A stretch of 25,917 nucleotides of DNA from a virus. The translations under genes and the position numbers were made by a program. Where the stretch lies: the IMG/VR virus record IMGVR_UViG_3300021962_000573, positions 1-25,917 of that record. The stretch is one strand, 5' to 3'. The notes under the pieces are model-generated. The model had not been told where the DNA came from. It was given only the letters and a program-made list of their open reading frames with translations, and searched no databases. Of this stretch, positions 1 through 8,509 are shown piece by piece (the first letter of the stretch is position 1; the number at the start of each line of letters is the position of its first letter).

Positions 1-1128
1 ACATACAATAGGGTCTATACTAAATTGACTTGGATGAGTTACGTACTTGTTTCCTAATTCTGTGTTAATCTCAAAAGCTACCTGTCCTTTATCTGGACCT
101 TCTCTAGTTACCGCAAATGCATTAATAATATCGCAAATTGTTCGTAAGGAGATCCAAGTAAGTGTTTTAGATTTATCAAACATACTACCCGGTTCTTCTA
201 CGTCAAATCCTGTTTTTTGGAATACATCAAATTTTGCCGGATCTAATAATGAAGTGGCTTCTTTAAACTGCCCACTACCTAATCCATCTAACTTTACTTC
301 TCCTTCTGCTTCTGAAAGTTCAATTCTCTTTAATAGGAAATGTATAGGGCTTTTTCTTTCTGATTTATCTTTGTTACCTTTTTTAAGGTCTTCTGCATTT
401 ACGTTAGGTCCTGGATCAAAAGCAACACCTATTGATTCAATAACTTCTCCTTTTGAAATTAAGTTGATAGTAATATCATAACCTCCTTGTTCATTTAAAG
501 ACCAGGAAAAGTTTTTACATACACCCAGTATTCCGTCGTAGTTATAGCCTGATTTTTGTCTCTGGCTAACTACCTCTTCCATTACTGTTTTATAGCTAAC
601 TGAGCTTCGTAGAAAAGTACCTGATGCAGATGGTCTAACTTGAGAAATATCGTTTCCGGAAGTAGTGTATGCCGAATGCCCCCATTCTAATAAGAAGTGG
701 AAGCCTGGTCTCATATAAAGGTCATAAAGAGTTTCAAAGTCTTCTGTGGTCCATGCTTTAATGTTTATTTCAACATCTCGTAGAGTACCAAAAGTTCCTT
801 TTGATTTTACCTTAACATCTGTTATACCTGCTCTTGGTCTGATACCTGTTGATTTACCTGTATCGGTACTGATCCAATATCCAGCAGGAGCTCCATTCTG
901 TCCTATATCTCCTTGAAAAGCGGCGCCACCTTCTAGTTTAAATGTTATTCCAGATTTAGCAAAAGAATCTCCACGCTTCACACCGGAATATAGCGCTACC
1001 CAAGGTACGTTAGAATTAAGTAACGCATGGTGTACGTTGTTTCTATCTGCTTTGGTCAGTAGTGCTTTCCTTGCTGTGATCTGTGTTATAACCCCAGGTG
1101 TAAGCCCTTCTCCTAAAAAACCTCCCAT
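1..1128 (-). CDS. Baseplate-associated virion structural protein, 3' end outside window
   Basis: The minus frame starting with ATG at 1128 stays open for 376 codons to the window edge, so the C-terminus is missing. The protein begins MGGFLGEGLTPGVITQI and has the segment YMRPGFHFLLEWG at about residues 138-150. I recall this from a family of virion structural proteins in T4-like and Bacteroidota phages, where 'TPxVxTQI' opens the protein and 'YMRPGxxxLLEWG' sits mid-protein. The start overlaps the stop of the LysM protein upstream as TAATG, so the two are probably translationally coupled. Its place at the end of a tape measure-baseplate series argues for a baseplate or hub role. The exact role is not shown by the sequence. 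No transmembrane segment or catalytic motif is visible. Confidence 0.75.
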   Translation of the reverse strand, partial: MGGFLGEGLTPGVITQITARKALLTKADRNNVHHALLNSNVPWVALYSGVKRGDSFAKSGITFKLEGGAAFQGDIGQNGAPAGYWISTDTGKSTGIRPRAGITDVKVKSKGTFGTLRDVEINIKAWTTEDFETLYDLYMRPGFHFLLEWGHSAYTTSGNDISQVRPSASGTFLRSSVSYKTVMEEVVSQRQKSGYNYDGILGVCKNFSWSLNEQGGYDITINLISKGEVIESIGVAFDPGPNVNAEDLKKGNKDKSERKSPIHFLLKRIELSEAEGEVKLDGLGSGQFKEATSLLDPAKFDVFQKTGFDVEEPGSMFDKSKTLTWISLRTICDIINAFAVTREGPDKGQVAFEINTELGNKYVTHPSQFSIDPIVC

Positions 1129-1430
1129 TATCTTATATTATTTATTCTATAATACTCAAGTATAGTTCCGTCTCTATCTGCCGGTATTCTTAATTGTACA
1201 CCGGGTGTTATTGCGAGGCTATCTTTGTTATAGTTATTTGCTGATGCTATAATCCACCATAAAGTCGGATCATTATAAAATTGATTAGCTAGCGTATCAT
1301 AACGGTCGCCTCCTGTGGTAATTACGTATAGATCTTCTTCATGTTCAGGTATATCCGGGTAGATAGGGTTACGTCTATAACGCACTCCTTCTTCTGTTCT
1401 ATACTCTTCTATTTGTCTATATCTGTCCAT
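1128..1430 (-). CDS. LysM-domain baseplate protein (gp53-like)
   Basis: This is a 100-residue protein. Residues about 34-84 read as a LysM module: YVITTGGDRYDTLANQFYND, then WWIIASANN, then an ITPGVQLRIPAD ending. That is the tail-type LysM pattern in which 'LYVITTGGDRYDTLA' opens the domain and a 'pGxxLrIP' strand closes it. T4 gp53, a baseplate wedge protein, and gpX-type tail proteins carry this module, so a structural baseplate role is more likely than peptidoglycan hydrolysis. No catalytic domain is attached. The N-terminal 30 residues are charged and Arg/Tyr/Glu-rich. It lies five bases after the 708-residue gene and overlaps the next gene by one base (TAATG), which fits a co-translated baseplate set. 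The assignment to gp53 specifically is an inference from length and position. Confidence 0.75.
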   Translation of the reverse strand: MDRYRQIEEYRTEEGVRYRRNPIYPDIPEHEEDLYVITTGGDRYDTLANQFYNDPTLWWIIASANNYNKDSLAITPGVQLRIPADRDGTILEYYRINNIR

Positions 1431-1435
1431 TACCT

Positions 1436-3562
1436 TTAAGGTTTCTTAATTACAGCTTTACCGGCTGCTGCGGTTGCAGCTCTTCTATCTGCTTTTAATT
1501 TATCTGCTCTTGCTACCAACTGCTCCATTCTAACATCTCTTGTGTTATCTTTTGCTATTGGTATTGGTTGAAATTTACTTAAGTCTAGTTTTGTACGCGG
1601 TAGTGGTTCTATCTTTACTGGATCTATTTTGATAGGATCTACTTTTGCTTTTTTACCGCCGCCTTTGTTTCCTTTATCGGCTTTCTTTTCTTTTTCACTT
1701 GGGTCTTGATCCCCAGATGCTTTAGAAGATGTTGAACCTGCCTTTCTAAATCCAAAGTACTTTTCAAAACCTGTCTTAGGTGTTGTATCGTGCAATAAAG
1801 TAAGATCTAAGGCTACCGAAAGTACATGAGGAACTTCCATTCCAACTGTTCCGTCTATATCAATTTCCCAAGGTACATTTTGATCTACAGTAATACCTAC
1901 TGAGTTAAGTAGGCAAGGCTGATCATCAAAATAAGTACCTATTGTCATTCTTAAAAAAGTACCTCTCATCCAAGTTCCAGCTGCATCATATGTAGGAGCT
2001 GTTGCTGATGCTAAGTGGTTAACTTTCTTATAAAGAACGTCTAGTTCACCGCTATTCATAGCTGCTACTTTAAAAGATACGGAACTTTTTCTTTCAAAGC
2101 CACCATATGTATAGAATTTTTCCCCTCTACCGATATAATTAAAGCTATTCCAAGTAGATGAATAGTTATCATTCATACTATCTAGATATGCTCTGAAAGC
2201 TAACTGTGTTGGTTTTTCTGCTGTTTCTGGAGTAACGATAGAGAATACGAATGGTATCATATCGTCATTCTTCTTTATCTTACTTGTATACTTATTTGCT
2301 CCGTACTCGTGTGTTATCTTATCGTAACGATCAAGCATACCTTTTTTATCAACCGCTTGAGTATTATAACTCGTCTTGGCGTTTACTCCTGTATCCGCTT
2401 CTTTATAATCTCTAATAGCAGGCTTGCCTGTTACTGTTTTTGATTTATTTACAACAGTTTTAGGAGCACCTAAATCAGATTTCTGTTTACTAGGTGATGT
2501 TCCTGTTTGTGGTTTACCAGTTTCAGCTGGCTGACCTCCTTGACCTAAATAAGGTGTTAAAGTATTCTCCTGAATTGGAGCATCCTTATGTGGTTTTGTA
2601 GTTGCTGCGTTTGGATCTACTTTTGGTCCTAATCCCTTTCCTGATTGATGGAAAGGATCTTTTTGATCTCTACTTACAGCTGCTGTTATATCATACTGTG
2701 TCTTAGCGTCTACTTGAACGTTTTCTAAAGAAGTCTTAAACTTATCTACTACCGCCTGTGAATCATCATCGATACGTGTGGGTACAGAAGCTGTTATGCT
2801 TGTACCTGCGATTCCTTTTAATAGGACTCTACCGTCTTGACCAGTATATGTTTGATTAATATCTACATCAGTGTATGCATCTGTTCTATCTATGCCGGGA
2901 TTTATAGGAGTATATCCTTCCTGTCCTGCATTTTCAGGAATAATAATAGAACCTGCCTTTGCAAGAGTTCTACCTTCCTGTTTAATATAAGAAGTTGCTA
3001 TATCTACTTTAAGCTGATCTTTGTATTCTTGATCTATTAACTCTGAGTCGGTCATAGGTTTGTAACCTTCTTCTCCTCTATGATCAAAAATTACATTCTT
3101 ACCAGCTAATACTGTTGATGCACCATTTACACCACCTGTTCCAGCGGTTGTCTGTAATACCCTATCTAACCATCCTCCTCTTTGTCCTCCTTGTTTTAGA
3201 TATTCGTGTCCTCCAAATCCAATAACAAAGTGAGTACCTGTTCCATTAACGGGTACCTGTGCTATAGTACTTGCTAGTACTTTGGCAGTATCTCCTAGAG
3301 CGCCGAGTAGTCTTTTTCCAAACCCTTTCTTCTCTGAAGAAGAATAGTTTAAGAAAGCTTGGTTTAACGCAAACTTAAGACCTGGAGTATCTACTAACAT
3401 TTTACCAATTCGAACAGTATCATCTATACGATGAGTTATTTCTGAACTAATGGAATTGTAGACAGGTGGGTTATTTATATCTTTTTGAATATAAGGACCA
3501 CTACTCCCATACTTTAAGCTCTTAAGATCTGTCTTTCTTGTTATTAGATCTTGTCTTGGCAT
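1436..3562 (-). CDS. Large baseplate / tail-tube-associated structural protein
   Basis: This 708-residue protein has three visible parts. The N-terminal ~130 residues contain a small hydrophobic Gly/Ala/Val stretch. The middle (about 130-420) is low-complexity and polar. It includes two tandem ~50-residue units that begin GEEGYKP and GQEGYTP and carry related KQEGRTLAKAGSIIIP and GQDGRVLLKGIAGTSI segments. A folded domain follows (about 430-620) with a tube- or baseplate-like pattern: FVFSIVTPE, IGRGEKFYTYGGFERKSSV, then WMRGTFLRMTIGTYFDDQPC and NVPWEIDI. The C-terminal ~90 residues are Lys/Pro-rich and probably disordered. Such a domain is common in baseplate proteins that cap the tail tube (T4 gp48/gp54 play that role), but I assign it only by position and general look. 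Two bases separate it from the upstream 72-residue gene. Confidence 0.6.
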   Translation of the reverse strand: MPRQDLITRKTDLKSLKYGSSGPYIQKDINNPPVYNSISSEITHRIDDTVRIGKMLVDTPGLKFALNQAFLNYSSSEKKGFGKRLLGALGDTAKVLASTIAQVPVNGTGTHFVIGFGGHEYLKQGGQRGGWLDRVLQTTAGTGGVNGASTVLAGKNVIFDHRGEEGYKPMTDSELIDQEYKDQLKVDIATSYIKQEGRTLAKAGSIIIPENAGQEGYTPINPGIDRTDAYTDVDINQTYTGQDGRVLLKGIAGTSITASVPTRIDDDSQAVVDKFKTSLENVQVDAKTQYDITAAVSRDQKDPFHQSGKGLGPKVDPNAATTKPHKDAPIQENTLTPYLGQGGQPAETGKPQTGTSPSKQKSDLGAPKTVVNKSKTVTGKPAIRDYKEADTGVNAKTSYNTQAVDKKGMLDRYDKITHEYGANKYTSKIKKNDDMIPFVFSIVTPETAEKPTQLAFRAYLDSMNDNYSSTWNSFNYIGRGEKFYTYGGFERKSSVSFKVAAMNSGELDVLYKKVNHLASATAPTYDAAGTWMRGTFLRMTIGTYFDDQPCLLNSVGITVDQNVPWEIDIDGTVGMEVPHVLSVALDLTLLHDTTPKTGFEKYFGFRKAGSTSSKASGDQDPSEKEKKADKGNKGGGKKAKVDPIKIDPVKIEPLPRTKLDLSKFQPIPIAKDNTRDVRMEQLVARADKLKADRRAATAAAGKAVIKKP

Positions 3563-3564
3563 TA

Positions 3565-3783
3565 CTAAGCTGGTGGGTTATCTAAGTATTTTGATGGTGC
3601 TTGTCCGTTCAAATCTAAGTTGGAAGGGCTTCCCAAGAACTCTGGTATGTTGTTGATAGAAGAAGTGCCATGTAATTTAGACGCTTTAGTTGCTCCAATC
3701 GGTACCTTCGGGGTTGCTCCTTTTAAACCTAATCTAGACTTTGGGGCCTGATTTGTTAGGATTCCTTTTGTTGTTGTTGCCAT
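3565..3783 (-). CDS. Small disordered tail-module protein
   Basis: This 72-residue protein is rich in Lys, Gly, Pro, Ser and Thr. It has no predicted membrane segment and ends LDLNGQAPSKYLDNPPA. I do not recognise a domain. Small proteins with a 'LDLNGxxPxxYxDNxP' type tail are often found beside baseplate genes of Bacteroidota phages, so a linker or minor virion role is plausible but unproven. It has its own A/T-rich leader ending AACAATAAAATG and a TATTTAT element 22 bases before the start. Only two bases separate its stop from the start of the 708-residue gene, so the two are almost certainly co-expressed. The reading frame is supported by its position in an otherwise gap-free gene series. 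Confidence 0.65.
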   Translation of the reverse strand: MATTTKGILTNQAPKSRLGLKGATPKVPIGATKASKLHGTSSINNIPEFLGSPSNLDLNGQAPSKYLDNPPA

Positions 3784-3805
3784 TTTATTGTTTTTAAGTT
3801 CGTTA

Positions 3806-3812
3806 ATAAATA
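3806..3812 (-). promoter_or_regulatory. TATTTAT element before 72-residue gene (candidate late promoter)
   Basis: The coding strand reads acTATTTATTAACG, 22 bases before the ATG at 3783, in the 34-base gap after the tape measure gene. The core matches the elements before sheath, tube, gp26-like and tape measure genes. Confidence 0.4.
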
Positions 3813-3817
3813 GTTAA

Positions 3818-6800
3818 TTATTTAGTATTGGTTGCATTTAAAGCCATATGCTCTCCTACTTTTCTACCATCGATCTTCACATCGCCTCCTGCTCTAACTG
3901 CTGCTATAAGCTCATCTAATTTTGCTACTACAGCGGCATTAGCATCACCTTTGTCGTCTTTTTGTGCTCCAGCAATTCCACTAACCATTTCTCCAATAGC
4001 TCCGGCTGCTGCTACCATTGGTGCTGCGAAGGCTGTTGTCATTACTAATCCTTCTAACTCTTTCAACTTTTCTGTATCTATTACAGCCATTGATGCTCCA
4101 ATACCCATTAATGCAGCTGAAATTGCTGTTAGAGATCCTGCTACTTGAGATAACGGATCTGCCATAGCTGCTAAGGTTTGAAGATCACCGATAAGCCCTC
4201 CTCCTGTAAATAAAGAAGTAAGGCCGGTCATTATACCTCCTCCTGCTGTTACTGCAGCAAATACACCTAAAGCAGATGCTAATGCAAGAATACCAACTGA
4301 TGCTAGTAATAAGCTTCCGGCAATTCCTCCAAGTTGTGCGAAACCTGCTGTTATACCTGCTACGTCAACAGATCCCATTAATGCAAATGCTGCTGCTGCA
4401 GGAATTAAAGCAAGTCCTAGGATTGCTAACGCTCCTGCACCTGCTATAATAAATGGTGCTAAGAATCCTAATCCTGCTGCTGCTAATGCAAGTAAAGGTA
4501 AAGCTACTGAAAAGGCTACTATTGTACTTGTATCAACTCCTGCTAATAATGAAAAGGCATATGCGGCTGGTACTAGAGCTGCTCCTAATACAAGTAAAGC
4601 AACTGCTCCCATCATTACCTGACTAGCTATTGTTCCTAATAATGCAGCGGCTAAACCAAGAGCAATTAACGAACCGGCAAATACCATCATAGATGTTGGA
4701 TCTATTCCTGATAACATTGAAAGTCCGTATGATGCTACGACTATAGCAGCTCCTACAATTAACATTGCAGCTGCTCCTTTTATTACATCTGTTGCGTTCT
4801 TTCCTATTACAATTAAGGATAATCCTAATATAGCTACTGCTCCTGAGAATGCTAACATTCCTACTGGGTCAATTCCTTTTAATAGTGAAAATCCAAATGC
4901 TGCTGCGGCAATACCTGCTCCTGCTACTATTAAAGCAAGACCTCCTTTACCTACATCACCTGCATTCTTTCCTATTTGTGCTAAAGAGTAACCTAACACT
5001 CCAATTGAAGCAGCAAATGCAATCATTGCAGCGGCAGGTACGTCTTTAATTATTAACATTGCTCCAGCTAAAGGTCCCACAATTGCTACTGCGGCTAATC
5101 CTAAAGCTAATATACCTTTTAATACATCTCCAAATTTCTTACCTAAGTTACGTAAACCTTCTCCTAAGTTTGTTAAGAATTCTTTTATACCTGTACCGGC
5201 TGTTTTTGATACACCTTGTGCAGACTTAGCTGCTTCTGTTGCTTTATCCGCTACCGGGCCTGCAACTTTAGAAGCAGTATCTGCTACTGGTCCAGCGGCA
5301 TCGGTTGCCGTTTTAGCAGCTTCTGTTATCTTACCTGCTCCTGATTTACCGGCTGAAAAAGCATCTTTGATACCCTGTCCCCAGCCTTTCATTGTATCCA
5401 TCATTCCACTGAATGAAGAACCTATATTCTTTATCGAAGATAAGAAAGATGAAGCGCCTCCAACTAAAGTACCAAAGAATCCTGCGATTTTTTGAGCTGC
5501 TATTATAGCGACGATTCCATAAAGGATATACTTTACTACACTAAATTCAGATGCAAGTTTTACAACCCATCCTACTATTCCTCCCACTACCTGTACTATT
5601 GGTGCAAGTATGTTAACAATATCTCCTATTATACTTAATATTGGTGCAAATGCTTGTGCTAACTTATCTACTGATTTTTGAATTCTCTCTTGTACTTCCG
5701 CTCTCTTCATATCCTCTGCATTTACATTCGCTGCTGCGGCGGCTTGTTCTTCTGTCATTCCGGATTCAATTGCCTTCTGATAAGCTATTTTACCTAGCTG
5801 GTCTCTAGTCATACCTAATGCAGCCGCATAAGACTCTTGTTGGATTCGGTTCATTTTACCGAATTCATTGATATCAGCAGCATTCTTAAATAATTCGTTA
5901 CCTACGCCTGCTAAGTCATTATTTAAAGCTAACTCTCTAGCTTTATTTAAGTTTAAGTCCTTACCTGTAAGTAGTTCAGCTTCCATTTCTTTTGAAATAG
6001 AATCTTCAAAGTCCAATAAAGAACTAGCAATACCGTCTACCTGGCTAAGTTCCATTCCTAATCTACGAGCCTGTGTAGCAGCGGCAGCTATTAATTTAGG
6101 GTTACCTCCTAAAGAAGCTTTAATTCCATCTGAAGTTTTAGCTACGTCTCTAAGTACCTGTCCTTGAGATACAGCTGATCTATTTGCTTTGTTAAAAGCA
6201 CTAGTTTCAGCAACAATACTATCGACTGTCTTATCTATATTCCCACCTGTAGTCTGAGCTATCATTGCAAGACCTCCTGCTTCGTCAGCAGCAAGTCCCA
6301 TTGTATTTTTTAATTCAGCGGCTCCTGCAATAACATCTGGTGTAAATATATTTTGAGCATTCATACCAGTCTGCTTTGTAAGCTCTGCTACGGTTTCAAG
6401 ATAATCTACCGAAGTAGCGTATCTCATATTTGCTCCTGCAACTAAATCTGAGTTTTGTCCGGTTAATCGCTGTACTTCTGTGCTTGCTTTATCTAATTTG
6501 AAGAACGCATCTACTATCTTCATGATAATAGTTAACGGATCTAATAAAGCAGCTCCAAAGCCTTTTGCTAAAGGCCCTAAGCCAGACATTAGTACTGTTA
6601 ACTTATTTCCTTTTTGAGCACCTGATTGAATTGCTTCTGCAGTTGCTTTCATTTTATCTTTAGCCTCTGATACTGCATCTTTGAATCTACTGGAGCTCAT
6701 ACCGAGTTTACCCATTAGACCGTCCAATCCATCTACTACAGCACCACCAACACCCATCAAGTTATTGACTTCTTTCTGCTGTTCTTTTATAGCACTAATT

Positions 6801-7426
6801 TTATCCTCTATATTACCTAATGCATTACCTTGGTCTACATAGTTAGCTAAAGCGGCTTTTTGTTCTGTGGAAAGATTATCCATTACGTTAACTAACTCTA
6901 GAGCAGCATCTACCTGGTCTCTAGTCATGTTAGTTAACCCACCTTGTTCTTGTATTAAATCTTGAAGAGCCTGAACCTCTCTTTGTGCAATATCTGATAA
7001 ATCCTCTCCGTTTAATAAACGTGTTGATTCGTCATCTAATATTTTTTTATTTTCTTTTAATCTTTGAGCTAAATCGTCTAGTTGCTTTGTAGAAAGATCT
7101 TTAATACCCTGTTCTTGTAGTTTTAAATCTTCTGCAATAGAGGTAATCTTCTTCATAGATGATCTAATCTTCTGCAAAGCGCCTGGCTGGTTCTTAAATT
7201 CACCAGAAATTGCTCTAACCTGATCATAGAGACTTGTTGCAGAATCATCTACATCCTGAAAAGCATTTTGTACTCCTCTTAGTTCGTTACGAAGGCTTTG
7301 CACATTTGCTACTGCATCAGCATCCGTCATTGTTAACGGTTGTTGATTAAGCCTAGCTCTTAAGGTATTTATCTCCTGTAAGAGTCTTTTTGCTTCTTCT
7401 AACTGTCTATTATCGTTTCCGGCCAT
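3818..7426 (-). CDS. Tail tape measure protein
   Basis: At 1202 residues this is the longest gene in the window. It lies directly after the tube and chaperone-like genes, as tape measure genes do. The first ~300 residues are charged, helical and coiled-coil-like. Residues ~300-620 are helical with 'TGMNAQNIF' and 'LGMTRDQLGKIAYQKA' type segments. Hydrophobic segments follow near 610-670 and then an Ala/Lys-rich stretch (~690-760). From residue 770 come four tandem 56- or 57-residue hydrophobic repeats and a degenerate fifth, described separately. The C-terminal ~45 residues are polar. The protein sets tail length and is normally ejected at infection, when its hydrophobic part may help cross the host membrane. 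The start is an ATG after the leader AGTTAATAA, with a TATTTATAT element 22 bases upstream. Confidence 0.93.
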   Translation of the reverse strand: MAGNDNRQLEEAKRLLQEINTLRARLNQQPLTMTDADAVANVQSLRNELRGVQNAFQDVDDSATSLYDQVRAISGEFKNQPGALQKIRSSMKKITSIAEDLKLQEQGIKDLSTKQLDDLAQRLKENKKILDDESTRLLNGEDLSDIAQREVQALQDLIQEQGGLTNMTRDQVDAALELVNVMDNLSTEQKAALANYVDQGNALGNIEDKISAIKEQQKEVNNLMGVGGAVVDGLDGLMGKLGMSSSRFKDAVSEAKDKMKATAEAIQSGAQKGNKLTVLMSGLGPLAKGFGAALLDPLTIIMKIVDAFFKLDKASTEVQRLTGQNSDLVAGANMRYATSVDYLETVAELTKQTGMNAQNIFTPDVIAGAAELKNTMGLAADEAGGLAMIAQTTGGNIDKTVDSIVAETSAFNKANRSAVSQGQVLRDVAKTSDGIKASLGGNPKLIAAAATQARRLGMELSQVDGIASSLLDFEDSISKEMEAELLTGKDLNLNKARELALNNDLAGVGNELFKNAADINEFGKMNRIQQESYAAALGMTRDQLGKIAYQKAIESGMTEEQAAAAANVNAEDMKRAEVQERIQKSVDKLAQAFAPILSIIGDIVNILAPIVQVVGGIVGWVVKLASEFSVVKYILYGIVAIIAAQKIAGFFGTLVGGASSFLSSIKNIGSSFSGMMDTMKGWGQGIKDAFSAGKSGAGKITEAAKTATDAAGPVADTASKVAGPVADKATEAAKSAQGVSKTAGTGIKEFLTNLGEGLRNLGKKFGDVLKGILALGLAAVAIVGPLAGAMLIIKDVPAAAMIAFAASIGVLGYSLAQIGKNAGDVGKGGLALIVAGAGIAAAAFGFSLLKGIDPVGMLAFSGAVAILGLSLIVIGKNATDVIKGAAAMLIVGAAIVVASYGLSMLSGIDPTSMMVFAGSLIALGLAAALLGTIASQVMMGAVALLVLGAALVPAAYAFSLLAGVDTSTIVAFSVALPLLALAAAGLGFLAPFIIAGAGALAILGLALIPAAAAFALMGSVDVAGITAGFAQLGGIAGSLLLASVGILALASALGVFAAVTAGGGIMTGLTSLFTGGGLIGDLQTLAAMADPLSQVAGSLTAISAALMGIGASMAVIDTEKLKELEGLVMTTAFAAPMVAAAGAIGEMVSGIAGAQKDDKGDANAAVVAKLDELIAAVRAGGDVKIDGRKVGEHMALNATNTK
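4265..5119 (-). repeat. Tandem 56-residue hydrophobic repeats within the tape measure gene
   Basis: Residues 770-994 divide into four units of 57, 56, 56 and 56 residues, and a divergent fifth runs to about residue 1054. Each unit has the same plan: a [KMA]G start, a hydrophobic Ala/Gly/Leu/Ile helix, an aromatic-Ser-Leu-Leu segment, the turn [KSA]G[IV]D, then a second hydrophobic helix and a LG/IG close. Examples of the central turn are FSLLKGIDP, LSMLSGIDP and FSLLAGVDT. At DNA level the period is 168 bases but the copies have diverged, so this is an old internal duplication and not recent slippage. Each unit could form a helical hairpin that spans a membrane twice. Confidence 0.85.
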
Positions 7427-7447
7427 TTATTAACTGTACTTATATGA

Positions 7448-7455
7448 TATAAATA
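7448..7455 (-). promoter_or_regulatory. TATTTATA element before tape measure gene (candidate late promoter)
   Basis: On the coding strand the sequence reads ccTATTTATATCAT, with 22 bases from the TATTTAT core to the ATG at 7426. The same core precedes the sheath, tube, gp26-like and 72-residue genes. The orientation is reversed relative to the T4 late promoter consensus TATAAATA, so a promoter role is only inferred. Confidence 0.4.
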
Positions 7456-7461
7456 GGTAAA

Positions 7462-7480
7462 GCTCGCTTTATGGGCGAGC
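7462..7480 (-). terminator. GC hairpin at the end of the gp51-like gene (weak terminator or mRNA-stabilising stem)
   Basis: On the minus strand GCTCGC is followed by the 7-base loop CCATAAA and then GCGAGC, a perfect 6-bp stem. It overlaps the TAA stop of the 101-residue gene and is followed by TTTACC. The U-run is too short for a strong intrinsic terminator. It may lower readthrough into the tape measure gene or protect an RNA end. Confidence 0.4.
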
Positions 7481-7774
7481 CTTAGCACTATAAGACGGTT
7501 TTCTTACTGCAGGTCCTTTCGGAGCTGCTTTAGAAGGTGTCTTACTTTTAGATTTATTTATTTCTTCCTGTTCTTTTTCGTAGAATTCATTCATCTTTTG
7601 GAAGGTAAAGTTACGTAACCATATAGGCATTGCATATACTGTATCGTGATCATATCCTCCTTTTCCGTGAAATACTATCTCATGAATCTGGTTGAAAATA
7701 GCAACTCTATACGTTGGCGTCAGGCCAAAGAAAGTTAACCCCGATTGGAATGTCAACCCCTCCTTCTGGTCCAT
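7469..7774 (-). CDS. Baseplate hub / tape-measure chaperone-like protein (gp51-like), overlaps upstream gene out of frame
   Basis: This 101-residue frame has a conserved-looking core, YRVAIFNQIHEIVFHGKGGYDHDTVYAMPIWLRNFTFQKMNEFY, followed by a charged, Lys/Ser/Pro-rich tail. The core resembles the short 'gp51' hub-assembly proteins of T4-like phages that follow gp26. The first 22 or so codons overlap the last part of the 246-residue gene in the +1 frame. The recognisable homology begins only near the end of the overlap (TPTYRVAIF). It could therefore start at its own ATG (7774), or be the second half of a frameshifted product. Its position just before the tape measure is the standard place for tail assembly chaperones. 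No Shine-Dalgarno-like sequence precedes the ATG, although AAGGAGG lies just downstream of it. Confidence 0.75.
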   Translation of the reverse strand: MDQKEGLTFQSGLTFFGLTPTYRVAIFNQIHEIVFHGKGGYDHDTVYAMPIWLRNFTFQKMNEFYEKEQEEINKSKSKTPSKAAPKGPAVRKPSYSAKARP

Positions 7775-8447
7775 TTTCTGGATAGAATTTCAAATCTACG
7801 TCTGGCTGAAATTCTGAGATATGTTTTCTAAATGCACGAGAGTCTCTTGCTAAGAAATGATTATCTACGAAATCTCTAATACTTTTAGAATCAGTAGCTC
7901 CATTAACACCAATGATTATGTGTTTTAACCTTGTTGATAAGTCTGGTGAAGCGTCTTTGTTAATTTTCTTAAGACCTTTTATCTCTTGTTGGATTTTTTG
8001 TTCATCTCCATGAGTTAAAAGTTTGAAAGTAACTACGTTTCCTGTAGCAGGTAATTCGTAAGTAAATTCATTCTTTCTATCTTTGAATAAGCTCTCATCA
8101 AAAACCTTATTTTCAATTAAAGATAAATCTACATTTTCTTTTTGTCCTTGGTAGTTAAATTCGTAATCTTTACCGTAACCTAAGATACGTGCTGCTACTA
8201 ATATAGCATTCTTATCTCCAACTAAAAGATCATCATAGTTAAACTTAGTTACAATTAGAGACTGTAATAACTTGTCGATTACTACTCCTCTCTCAATAAA
8301 GCTTTGGTTGGTTAAGATATCCTCTTCCTTAGCTGTCATATACTTCATTTCAATAGTACCTGATGCTAATGGATGTTCTTCTGGGTAAAGTAACCCTTTA
8401 GAAGGTAGGTCTACAATCTCTGTAGGGAATTTTTGTGGTTGATCCAT
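7707..8447 (-). CDS. Baseplate hub / tail assembly chaperone-like protein (gp26-like)
   Basis: This 246-residue protein starts with a segment typical of the T4-like gp26 family: EIVDLPSKGLLYPEEHPL, then GTIEMKYMTAKEEDILTNQS, and DDLLVGDKNAILVAARILGYG near residue 75-95. It ends with DIPIGVNFLWPDA, a hydrophobic-strand/FWP-type C-terminus I also associate with that family. T4 gp26 is needed for assembly of the baseplate hub. In gene order this protein also occupies the place of lambda gpG, between tube and tape measure, so a role as tape measure chaperone is plausible. The gene has its own leader, follows the tube terminator, and has a TATTTATA element 29 bases before the start. Its 3' end overlaps the next gene by 68 bases in a different frame. 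Confidence 0.82.
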   Translation of the reverse strand: MDQPQKFPTEIVDLPSKGLLYPEEHPLASGTIEMKYMTAKEEDILTNQSFIERGVVIDKLLQSLIVTKFNYDDLLVGDKNAILVAARILGYGKDYEFNYQGQKENVDLSLIENKVFDESLFKDRKNEFTYELPATGNVVTFKLLTHGDEQKIQQEIKGLKKINKDASPDLSTRLKHIIIGVNGATDSKSIRDFVDNHFLARDSRAFRKHISEFQPDVDLKFYPENGPEGGVDIPIGVNFLWPDANV

Positions 8448-8475
8448 AAATTTGATTTTAAATAACGTTATTTCC

Positions 8476-8483
8476 TATAAATA
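8476..8483 (-). promoter_or_regulatory. TATTTATA element before gp26-like gene (candidate late promoter)
   Basis: The coding-strand sequence is catatATTTATAGGAAA-like, with the TATTTAT core 29 bases before the ATG at 8447 and just downstream of the terminator that ends the tube transcript. This is where a new promoter would be needed. A 12-base palindrome, AATAACGTTATT (8461-8472), lies between it and the start codon. Confidence 0.45.
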
Positions 8484-8509
8484 TATGAAAAATAACTTTT
8501 TGAACCAAC

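Noticed and set aside
47-481. Plus-strand ORF of 144 codons
   Set aside because: It lies opposite a continuous minus-strand structural gene with clear family-like motifs, and its translation is low-complexity Ser/Leu/Ile without any motif. The same reasoning removes the other plus-strand ORFs at 2837, 3828, 4849, 5868, 9030, 11685, 12704 and 18722.
4265-5119. CRISPR-like or recent DNA tandem repeat
   Set aside because: The 168-base period is a protein-level repeat with diverged DNA, all in frame in the tape measure gene.
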